Source of the DNA: Chryseobacterium gleum
GTDB lineage: Bacteria > Bacteroidota > Bacteroidia > Flavobacteriales_C > GCA-002722245
Reading direction: 5' to 3'
Length of the DNA: 7,212 nt
Assembly: GCA_945903925.1 (NCBI GenBank)
Contig: CAMDPJ010000119.1
Span: 1-7,212, forward strand
Made by a program: the position numbers and the translations under genes. The notes under the pieces are model-generated. The model was not told where the DNA came from. It worked only from the letters and a program-made list of their open reading frames with translations, and did not search any database. Numbering within the stretch: the stretch's first letter is position 1; every line of letters starts with the position of its first letter. Positions 1 through 6,473 of the stretch are shown piece by piece.

Positions 1-1
1 C

Positions 2-193
2 AAAAGTTTTTTTGAGAAACACGCTCCAAAAGCTTTTAAAACCAATCACCAAGGAAATTCACAAGATGGAAGTATGTATGTTATTGGCAGTCTAAGCACC
101 AACGCTGGTAATTACCAAGTATATTACTTCCTGAAACCCGCTAATAATACCATGCTGATTCATAAACTCCGCATAGTTTCTGCCAATGAATAA
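2..193 (+). CDS. DUF4783-like protein, C-terminal fragment (5' end outside window)
   Basis: An open frame enters from the left edge and ends at TAA 191-193, giving about 63 C-terminal residues. It contains the segments FEKHAPKAF, HQGNSQDGSMYVIGSL and YQVYYFLKPANN and ends HKLRIVSANE. This alternation of an HQG(N)S turn, a YxIGxL strand, a YxVxYxLK strand and a final xLRI strand fits the C-terminal half of DUF4783, small (roughly 130-residue) exported Bacteroidota proteins with an NTF2-like alpha/beta fold and no known function. The signal peptide would lie upstream and cannot be seen. The stop overlaps the nadC start by 8 bases, so the gene is probably co-transcribed and translationally coupled with nadC. 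A DUF4783 gene just before nadC is, from memory, a recurring Bacteroidota arrangement and supports the call. The family name rests on recalled pattern, not on a profile search; the reading frame itself is well supported. Confidence 0.7.
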   Translation, partial: KSFFEKHAPKAFKTNHQGNSQDGSMYVIGSLSTNAGNYQVYYFLKPANNTMLIHKLRIVSANE

Positions 194-1043
194 TATCGAT
201 ACCTTTAAAAACTTCATGCAAAATGCCATTGCTGAAGACATTAACACCGGAGACCACAGTTCATTATCTACTATCCCAAAAGAAAGTAAAGTTGAAGCCA
301 TAATGCTTTGCAAAGACGAAGGCATCATCGCTGGAATAAACAGAGCTGAAGATATTTTTCATTTTTACGACCCCAGCATAAGCATCACCAAACATTTTAA
401 AGATGGCGACCAAGTTAAATATGGCGACACACTCATCTCTTTAAATGGAAATGCCCGAAACATTTTGGCCATGGAAAGAATTGCGTTAAATGTGATGCAG
501 CGAATGAGTGGAATCGCCACCTACACCGCTTACTTAAACGACAAGATAAAACATACTTCCGCAAAAATTCTCGACACCCGAAAAACCACGCCAGGCATTC
601 GCTTTTTAGAAAAAGAAGCTGTTGTTATGGGTGGAGGGAAAAACCATAGAATGGGACTCTACGACATGATTATGATTAAAGACAATCATGTTGATTTCTC
701 AGGAGGAATAAGCATTGCCATCGACAAAGCCAATGAATACATAAAAAGCAATCAACTCGATATTAAGATTGAGGTTGAAGTGCGCAATTTTGAGGAATTG
801 CAAACTGTGCTCAGTAAAGGACAAGTGCATAGAATAATGCTGGATAACTTTTGTGTTGGCGATTTAAAGGAAGCAATAAAAAGAATTAACCATCAATATG
901 AAACTGAAGCATCAGGCGGAATCAACGAAAACACTATTGTGCATTACGCCGAAACTGGGGTGGATTATATATCTGTTGGTGCATTAACACACACGGTGAA
1001 AAATTTCGACATTAGCTTAATAGCCAAACCTCATGAGCAATAA
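186..1043 (+). CDS. nadC: Nicotinate-nucleotide diphosphorylase (carboxylating), quinolinate phosphoribosyltransferase
   Basis: This cytoplasmic enzyme converts quinolinate and PRPP to nicotinate mononucleotide, CO2 and pyrophosphate, the step of de novo NAD synthesis after NadA and NadB. The 285-residue length is normal. The N-terminal domain carries EDINTGDHSS (17-26) and the helix ERIALNVMQRMSGIAT (97-112). The alpha/beta barrel carries DTRKTTPG (130-137), GGGKNHR (149-155), KDNH (165-168), EVEV (196-199), LDN (219-221), EASGGI (241-246) and SVGALTH (263-269). R132, K133, H154, R155 and K165 match the basic residues that bind quinolinate and PRPP in the family, so the enzyme should be active. 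ATG 186 is chosen because it puts the conserved N-terminus at the usual distance and lies inside the end of the upstream gene. No Shine-Dalgarno sequence is apparent, which is normal for this phylum. The 3' end overlaps the next gene by 11 bases. No nadA or nadB is present in the window. Confidence 0.97.
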   Translation: MNNIDTFKNFMQNAIAEDINTGDHSSLSTIPKESKVEAIMLCKDEGIIAGINRAEDIFHFYDPSISITKHFKDGDQVKYGDTLISLNGNARNILAMERIALNVMQRMSGIATYTAYLNDKIKHTSAKILDTRKTTPGIRFLEKEAVVMGGGKNHRMGLYDMIMIKDNHVDFSGGISIAIDKANEYIKSNQLDIKIEVEVRNFEELQTVLSKGQVHRIMLDNFCVGDLKEAIKRINHQYETEASGGINENTIVHYAETGVDYISVGALTHTVKNFDISLIAKPHEQ

Positions 1044-1974
1044 GATTTTAGACCGCATTGTGCAAAATACTTTTGTTCAAAAGGTATTGACTTTTACTAA
1101 AAACCATAGCTTGCCAGGTTTTCAAAAAGTACCTATTTACGAAGTATCTCATTTGTTTTACCAAGGCGTAAAAAATGGTACTTTCTCTACCCGCGCCTCT
1201 TCCTTAGCCTTCAAATTTTTCTTCGCCGTTTTTCCGGGCATCATCTTTTTATTTACACTCATACCCATCATTCCTGTTGATGGATTTCAAGAAGAATTAC
1301 TCAATTTCATAAGAACCGACATTCCTAAAGGATTGAGAGATATTGCTATTACCACTATTGAAGATTTGATTAGTACGCCGCGTGGCGGACTCCTTTCTTT
1401 AAACTTTTTATTGATGTTGTATCTCACCACCAATGGCATTCACTCATTAATGGTAGAATTCAACAACAGCCATCACATCACAGAAACAAGAAATCCTTTT
1501 CAACAAAGAATGATATCTATAGTATTGGCATTGGTTTTAACATTGATGTTGGTTTTAAGCATCGGACTCATCATTGTTACCGAGGTGATGGTAAGTGTGG
1601 TGGAAAGTAAGAACATTGAGGTAAACGACAATTTGAGTAATGCTTTGTTTCATGCAGCAAAATGGGTAACCGTTTTTGCTTTGTACTACTTTGCCATAGG
1701 CATTTTGTATTATTTTGGTCCGGCAAAAAGAAAGCACTTCAAATTCTTTTCTCCTGGCTCTATTCTAACTACTGTTTTGCTGATTCTTACCTCTTATGGA
1801 TTCTCCATTTACCTTCAATACTTTAGCACTTACAACAAAATTTATGGTTCAATTGGAACAGTAATGATTGTAATGTTGTGGTTTTATTTAAACTCTTATA
1901 TACTGCTACTAGGCTTCGATGTGAATGCCAGCATAGCCAATGCTAAATACAAAAAGGAAAAAAATACTAATTAA
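1033..1974 (+). CDS. YihY/BrkB-family inner-membrane protein
   Basis: A 313-residue polytopic membrane protein of the YihY/virulence factor BrkB family (once annotated as ribonuclease BN, a name now known to be wrong). About six hydrophobic segments are visible, near residues 58-81, 118-137, 160-187, 208-228, 241-263 and 273-297. Family signatures are RASSLAFKFFFAVFPG (54-69), leading into LFTLIPIIP (73-81), and the C-terminal YNKIYGSIGTVMIVMLWFY (267-285) followed by LLLGFDVNA (291-299). The short tail is lysine-rich and probably cytoplasmic. The family's molecular role is unsettled; transport or export has been proposed for some members, and nothing here decides it. Its ATG lies within the end of nadC in another frame (11-base overlap), so translational coupling is likely. 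The gene ends in an 8-base convergent overlap with the epimerase gene, leaving no room for a private terminator between them. Confidence 0.93.
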   Translation: MSNKILDRIVQNTFVQKVLTFTKNHSLPGFQKVPIYEVSHLFYQGVKNGTFSTRASSLAFKFFFAVFPGIIFLFTLIPIIPVDGFQEELLNFIRTDIPKGLRDIAITTIEDLISTPRGGLLSLNFLLMLYLTTNGIHSLMVEFNNSHHITETRNPFQQRMISIVLALVLTLMLVLSIGLIIVTEVMVSVVESKNIEVNDNLSNALFHAAKWVTVFALYYFAIGILYYFGPAKRKHFKFFSPGSILTTVLLILTSYGFSIYLQYFSTYNKIYGSIGTVMIVMLWFYLNSYILLLGFDVNASIANAKYKKEKNTN

Positions 1975-3061
1975 GAAATTGAGCTATCGCCTCCACAATG
2001 CGCTCAGATGATTTTCCATCCCATAATTCAGGCACCTGGCCCTTCTTATAGGTACCACTCAAAATAGAATTCACGTGTTGAATAATTAAATCTTCATTCA
2101 ATTCTAACAAAGTATTGGTGCCTACCTCTGCTGTAATTGGTCGCTCGGTATTGTTGCGCACCGTTAAACAAGGAACCCCCAAAAAGGTAGTCTCTTCTTG
2201 AATGCCACCAGAATCGGTTACCACACCAACAGCCGATGAAATCAACTTCATGAAATCAAGATAACCGAGTGGTTCACATAAAATCACCTGACTAGATACT
2301 ATCAAATGCTTTAAGCCAAAATCTTCGGCATTTTTAATGGTGCGTGGATGTATAGGGAAAATAATTTTAATGTCTTTTGAAATGGTGTTCAAAGCATTTA
2401 AAATTCGCGTTAAATTCTCTTTGTTGTCTACATTGGCTGGTCGATGGAAAGTCATTACCAGAAACTTACCTCTCTCTAAAGAATACCTAGACAAAACTTC
2501 GCTTTTCTCAATATTGGGCTTGAATTTAATCAAGGAATCAATCATTGTATTACCTGTAAAAACAATACTTTCCTTCCTTTTACCTTCGTTCAACAAATTC
2601 TCATTCCCCGATTTTTCGGTTGTAAAAAACAACTGCGCAATATCGTCAACCAAAATTCTATTGATTTCTTCGGGCATCGTTTTATCCCAACTTCTTAAAC
2701 CGCTTTCTATATGTGCCACCGGAATACCGTATCTGCTAGAAACAAAAGCACAAGCAAAAGTAGAATCAACATCACCTGGAACCACTACTAAATCGGGACG
2801 GTCTTTTTTTATTTCGGCCTCAAAAAGAGCCATGATTTGCGTTACCACCGAAATTTGAGAATCTCTTTTTAATTCAAACAACACATCGGGCTGAGGTATA
2901 TCCAACTCCTCAAAAAAAACTTCGCTCATTTTGTAATCGTAATGCTGCCCTGTATGCAACAATTTAAATTGCAAATGCGGATACTTTGCAAAGCACTCTT
3001 TCAATCGAGTGATTTTAATTAGATTCGGACGAGTACCTACACAAACAAGCACTTTTTTCAT
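1967..3061 (-). CDS. wecB: UDP-N-acetylglucosamine 2-epimerase (non-hydrolysing)
   Basis: This cytoplasmic enzyme of GT-B fold interconverts UDP-GlcNAc and UDP-ManNAc, a precursor for surface polysaccharides. It is full length at 364 residues. Motifs in order are GTRPN (9-13), HTGQHYD (36-42), GDVDST (96-101), IESGLRS (118-124), MPEEINR (129-135), TGNT (169-172), HRPANVD (206-212), PIHPRT (236-241), TDSGGIQEE (282-290) and TERP (305-308). D97, E119, E131 and H206 align by motif with the catalytic Asp, two Glu and His of E. coli WecB. GTRPN replaces the more familiar GTRPE, and HRPANVD replaces HRRESFG; both are recalled as ordinary in one branch of the family. The start is ATG at 3061-3059, just before the first beta strand (KKVLVCVGTRP). 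It is a lone gene with no glycosyltransferase beside it, so its glycan pathway cannot be named. A related UDP-sugar substrate remains possible. The weak element TAGATTTA (minus strand, 3096-3089) could be its promoter -7 box but is a poor match. Confidence 0.92.
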   Translation of the reverse strand: MKKVLVCVGTRPNLIKITRLKECFAKYPHLQFKLLHTGQHYDYKMSEVFFEELDIPQPDVLFELKRDSQISVVTQIMALFEAEIKKDRPDLVVVPGDVDSTFACAFVSSRYGIPVAHIESGLRSWDKTMPEEINRILVDDIAQLFFTTEKSGNENLLNEGKRKESIVFTGNTMIDSLIKFKPNIEKSEVLSRYSLERGKFLVMTFHRPANVDNKENLTRILNALNTISKDIKIIFPIHPRTIKNAEDFGLKHLIVSSQVILCEPLGYLDFMKLISSAVGVVTDSGGIQEETTFLGVPCLTVRNNTERPITAEVGTNTLLELNEDLIIQHVNSILSGTYKKGQVPELWDGKSSERIVEAIAQFLN

Positions 3062-3141
3062 GAACTCAATTATTTAATTTAAGGATTGTAAATCTAAGTA
3101 TTTTCAAGTGATTTTTTTTAAAGAATACGCTTTTACTATTG

Positions 3142-3149
3142 TATATTTG
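3142..3149 (+). promoter_or_regulatory. Candidate Bacteroidota-type -7 promoter element (TATATTTG)
   Basis: TATATTTG matches the Bacteroidota sigma-A -7 consensus TAnnTTTG exactly and ends 16 bases before the ATG of the M1 peptidase gene. This implies a very short 5' leader of about ten bases. No clear TTG -33 element lies at the expected distance upstream; that spot holds a T-rich run (3112-3119). No Shine-Dalgarno sequence is seen before the ATG. The element is short and the region AT-rich, so a chance match cannot be excluded. Confidence 0.45.
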
Positions 3150-3165
3150 AACACTCATTATAGCT

Positions 3166-6100
3166 ATGAAATATTTTCAACTCCTACTGGCACTTACTTT
3201 TTGCTGCAAGATTGTAGCTCAAGTGTACGACCCTCTTCATTCTCCAAACTCTTACAGAAATTGGAATAACCCCGAATACTGGAAGAATAAAAAGCCATTT
3301 GAAGGCTACTGGCAGCAAGATGTTCACTACACCATTCAAGCCGAACTAAACGAAAAAACACACATCATTGCAGGCAAAGAATTTCTTACCTATTGGAACA
3401 ACTCTCCCGATTCTCTTAACGCAGTTTATTTCAATCTTTACCAAAACGCTTTTCAGCCGGGTTCTTATTACGATAAGCTGCAGCAAGAGCAAGACATGAC
3501 GCCTACATTTGGTGCCTACGAACAACAAAAAAAAGGCTTAGAAATTTCTAAAATAAAAGTAAACGGCGTTGACGTTAAAACCGAACTAGACAATACCATT
3601 CTTAAAGTTTACCTACCTCAAACCATTTTAGCAGGCGGAAAAGCTGCGTTCGAAATCGAATTTAAAACCTATTTCGATACTGGTTCTATGCGCCGCAGAA
3701 TGAAAGTTTTTTTGGCGCAAAGAGGTTTTAAACATTTCGATGGCGTGCATTGGTATCCTAGAATTTGCGTGTACGATAGAAAGTTTGGTTGGAATACCGA
3801 CCAACATTTAGACAAAGAGTTTTACGGCGATTATGGCACCTATGATGTGGAATTAACCTTGGCATCTAACTTTGTTGTTGAAGCCACAGGATGGCTGCAA
3901 AACAGAAATGAAGTATTGCCAGAAGAGTTGCGCAAGAAACTAGATTTAAGCAATTTTATTAGCAGAAAACCTACCGATACCATTAGCATTCCTACACCTT
4001 ACAAAGCTGGCGAAAAGAAAACGTGGATTTACCACGCTGAAAATGTACACGACTTCGCCTTTACTGCCGACCCTACCTACCGCATCGACGAAAGATATTG
4101 GAACGACGTGCTTTGTGTTGCACTCGTTAGAGAAGAAAATGCGCCTTACTGGAAAAATGCTGCCGAATACACCGCAAAAGTCATTAAAACCTACTCTGAA
4201 TCTTTCGGCAAATACATCTACCCCAAAATGGTGGTAGCCGATGCCAAAGATGGTATGGAATACCCTATGCTAACGCTTGATAATGGCGCCGATCCTAGCT
4301 ACAGAAGCTTGTTGGCGCACGAAATAGGGCACAATTGGTTCTTCGGCATGGTGGGCAACAACGAAACCTATCGCGCTGCTCTCGATGAAGGTTTTACTGA
4401 GTTCTTAGATTCATGGGCCGTTAGCCGCATTGATGGAGATACAGTTTTTCACAATTCTATTAAAAACGACTATCAAAGAAAATATAGAAAAGAACAATTG
4501 GTGGTGAACACAAGGGTTTACGACAATTATATTTTTGCGGCTGCACAGCGCGATGACAGAGCGTTAAACACACACTCGAGCGATTTCGATGGCGGATCTG
4601 TGAGTCACGGCGGCGGCTACGGTCACGTTTACTACAAAACAGCAACTATGCTTTACAATTTACAATATGTATTGGGTGATTCGCTGTTTTTACACGCCAT
4701 GCAGCACTATTTTAACCAATGGAAAATGTGTCACCCTTACTTCGAAGATTTTAGAAATTCAATGATTCAATATACCCATGTTGATTTAAACTGGTTTTTC
4801 GACCAGTGGTTAGAAACCACCAAAGTAATCGACTACTCCTTGGGATACATCAAAAAAGGGAAGGAAAAAGACCAATACATCCTTACTTTCAAAAGAAAAG
4901 GTGAAATGCAAATGCCTATCGATTTTCAGGTAATTAGCAACAACGATAGCGTTCTCAATTTCCACATTCCCAACACTTGGTTTGTTAAAAATACCAACGC
5001 TACTGTGCTTCCTAAATGGTACGGATGGGGAAACATTCAACCCGAATACGAAGTTAGTATCACTGTTCCTGGTGGAATTTACGACGTAAAAATAGATCCT
5101 TCTCACCGCTTGGCAGATGTGAACATGCTAGACAATTCTAAGAAGTTTCCTCATGTAATTGAGATGGACTCTAAAATTTCCAACACTTTTGATAGAAACA
5201 ACTACGAACTTTTTTGGAGGCCTGATCTATGGTACAACCGATACGATGGCACTAAACTGGGCATTCACCTCAACGGAAATTATTTGAAAAATTTCCACAA
5301 TTTCGATTTCACTATTTGGATGAACAGCGGTCTCGCACAGGCTGGCTTAGACAGCAGCGTTTTCATCAATAAATTCGATAAACTATCTTACCGATTAAAC
5401 TACAACACACAACTTCCTCAATTTGGTAAATTCACTCGTTTAGATGCACAAAGTACTTATTTAGAGGGCTTACAACGTTATGAATTAGGCGTTAGTAAAA
5501 GCTCAAAAAACAAAAACAACCGCTTTCGCATTTTCGCAAAAGCGATGTACCGCAAAGATTTTAATGCTTTACAATATTTGTTATTACCTAACGAATGGAC
5601 TGCCAATAAATGGAACAATACGGTTAACTGCGACTTTAATCACATATACCATTACGGTCGCGGACAAGGTTCTATCACCCTTGTATTGCGCAGCTCTTTG
5701 CTGGGTAGCAACTACGATTATGCAACGCTAAAACTAAATGTGGTAAACCAAAACTACATTAATAAATTTGTACTAAGTACGCGTTTCTTCGCACAATACG
5801 GAGCTGGAAGCAATATTCCATTGGAGTCTTCTTTGTTTGCTTCGGGCGCCAACCCTGAGGAAATGATGGACAATAAATACACACGTTCTGCTGGTGCATT
5901 CTCGATTCAAAATGCGCAATTTGGTGCCGATATTAATCATTTTCAAATGGGTGGCGGACTCAACCTTCGCGGCTCTGCTGGTTATTTATTGCCACAACAA
6001 ACAAAAGATGGTAATATCGTTTTTGGTTACAGAGGCATAAGTGGTGCATCGGGCAGTGCCGAGCTAGAATTTAGTGAATATGTAAAATGGCATTCTGCTC

Positions 6101-6372
6101 GTTGGAGACAATATTTCGATTTCGATTATTATCTATTTGGTGATGCTGGTATGTTATTGGTTCCAACTGGTGCAATTACAAATGAATTAGGTGTATTCAC
6201 CGCCGACGCTGGTTTAGGCGCAGTATTGAAAATCAAGAAATTCGGGAAACTAGAAACTGTTCGTCCGCTAAATATTCGTTGTGATTTCCCGCTTTTCTTA
6301 AACAGAACACCGTATGTGTCGAGCGATGGATTTCAGTTTAGATGGGTGCTGGGGGTGAATAGGGCTTTTTAG
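3166..6372 (+). CDS. Exported M1-family zinc metallopeptidase with C-terminal Omp85-like beta-barrel
   Basis: A 1068-residue protein, longer than a lone M1 catalytic unit. Residues 1-18 form a signal peptide (MKYFQLLLALTFCCKIVA) with likely cleavage before Q19. Residues about 50-300 form the N-terminal beta-rich M1 domain. The gluzincin core follows: GMEYP (363-367), in place of GAMEN; HEIGHNW (385-391), with zinc ligands H385 and H389 and catalytic E386; LDEGF, with third ligand E408 at the expected 18-residue spacing; and YYKTATML (489-496), whose Y489 fits the transition-state tyrosine. A beta-sandwich domain spans about 556-655. From about 680 the sequence turns into amphipathic strands: LFWRPDLWYNRYDG (682-695), GLNLRGSAGY (931-940, resembling the Omp85 L6 RGF/Y motif), DYYLFGDAGML (987-997), GLGAVLKI (1016-1023) and the final strand FQFRWVLGVNRAF ending in Phe. 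I infer an outer-membrane-anchored aminopeptidase. Substrate and side of exposure are unknown. The gene is monocistronic, with its own promoter candidate upstream and convergent prmC downstream. Confidence 0.9.
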   Translation: MKYFQLLLALTFCCKIVAQVYDPLHSPNSYRNWNNPEYWKNKKPFEGYWQQDVHYTIQAELNEKTHIIAGKEFLTYWNNSPDSLNAVYFNLYQNAFQPGSYYDKLQQEQDMTPTFGAYEQQKKGLEISKIKVNGVDVKTELDNTILKVYLPQTILAGGKAAFEIEFKTYFDTGSMRRRMKVFLAQRGFKHFDGVHWYPRICVYDRKFGWNTDQHLDKEFYGDYGTYDVELTLASNFVVEATGWLQNRNEVLPEELRKKLDLSNFISRKPTDTISIPTPYKAGEKKTWIYHAENVHDFAFTADPTYRIDERYWNDVLCVALVREENAPYWKNAAEYTAKVIKTYSESFGKYIYPKMVVADAKDGMEYPMLTLDNGADPSYRSLLAHEIGHNWFFGMVGNNETYRAALDEGFTEFLDSWAVSRIDGDTVFHNSIKNDYQRKYRKEQLVVNTRVYDNYIFAAAQRDDRALNTHSSDFDGGSVSHGGGYGHVYYKTATMLYNLQYVLGDSLFLHAMQHYFNQWKMCHPYFEDFRNSMIQYTHVDLNWFFDQWLETTKVIDYSLGYIKKGKEKDQYILTFKRKGEMQMPIDFQVISNNDSVLNFHIPNTWFVKNTNATVLPKWYGWGNIQPEYEVSITVPGGIYDVKIDPSHRLADVNMLDNSKKFPHVIEMDSKISNTFDRNNYELFWRPDLWYNRYDGTKLGIHLNGNYLKNFHNFDFTIWMNSGLAQAGLDSSVFINKFDKLSYRLNYNTQLPQFGKFTRLDAQSTYLEGLQRYELGVSKSSKNKNNRFRIFAKAMYRKDFNALQYLLLPNEWTANKWNNTVNCDFNHIYHYGRGQGSITLVLRSSLLGSNYDYATLKLNVVNQNYINKFVLSTRFFAQYGAGSNIPLESSLFASGANPEEMMDNKYTRSAGAFSIQNAQFGADINHFQMGGGLNLRGSAGYLLPQQTKDGNIVFGYRGISGASGSAELEFSEYVKWHSARWRQYFDFDYYLFGDAGMLLVPTGAITNELGVFTADAGLGAVLKIKKFGKLETVRPLNIRCDFPLFLNRTPYVSSDGFQFRWVLGVNRAF

Positions 6373-6412
6373 ATTCTACTAACAATTATTGAAAATCAGC
6401 TGAATTAAGAAG

Positions 6413-6469
6413 CAATCTTATTGTGAAATTTACAGAGAGGACGAACTGGATGTGAAAAGCCTAAGATTG
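6413..6469. repeat. Short inverted repeat in the convergent intergenic gap
   Basis: CAATCTTA at 6413-6420 is the exact reverse complement of TAAGATTG at 6462-6469, with 41 bases between the arms. It sits in the 101-base gap between the stop codons of the peptidase gene and prmC, where a bidirectional terminator would be expected. The arms are short, the loop is long and no T-run follows either arm, so it is a poor intrinsic terminator. It may be chance. Nothing else recognisable is present in this gap. Confidence 0.25.
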
Positions 6470-6473
6470 AAAT

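Noticed and set aside
92..328. A 78-codon minus-strand open frame across the DUF4783/nadC junction
   Set aside because: It overlaps two well-supported plus-strand genes and its product has no recognisable features.
1033..1974. Annotation of the YihY-like protein as ribonuclease BN
   Set aside because: That name came from an old misassignment; the protein is a multi-spanning membrane protein with no nuclease motif.
2337..2858. A 173-codon open frame on the plus strand, antisense to wecB
   Set aside because: It lies wholly inside the strongly supported wecB gene, its product shows no recognisable domain, and it reads as the shadow of the opposite strand.
3193..3207. Possible lipoprotein lipobox at LTFC/FCC in the peptidase signal peptide
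   Set aside because: Phe at the -1 position does not fit a lipobox, and VA before Q19 gives an ordinary signal peptidase I site; a C-terminal barrel would also make a lipid anchor unnecessary.
4043..4237. Open frames inside the peptidase gene on other frames (also 3346-3528, 4460-4645 and 4810-5106, all minus strand)
   Set aside because: All lie within a continuous 1068-codon gene with an intact active site; the products are low-complexity shadows.
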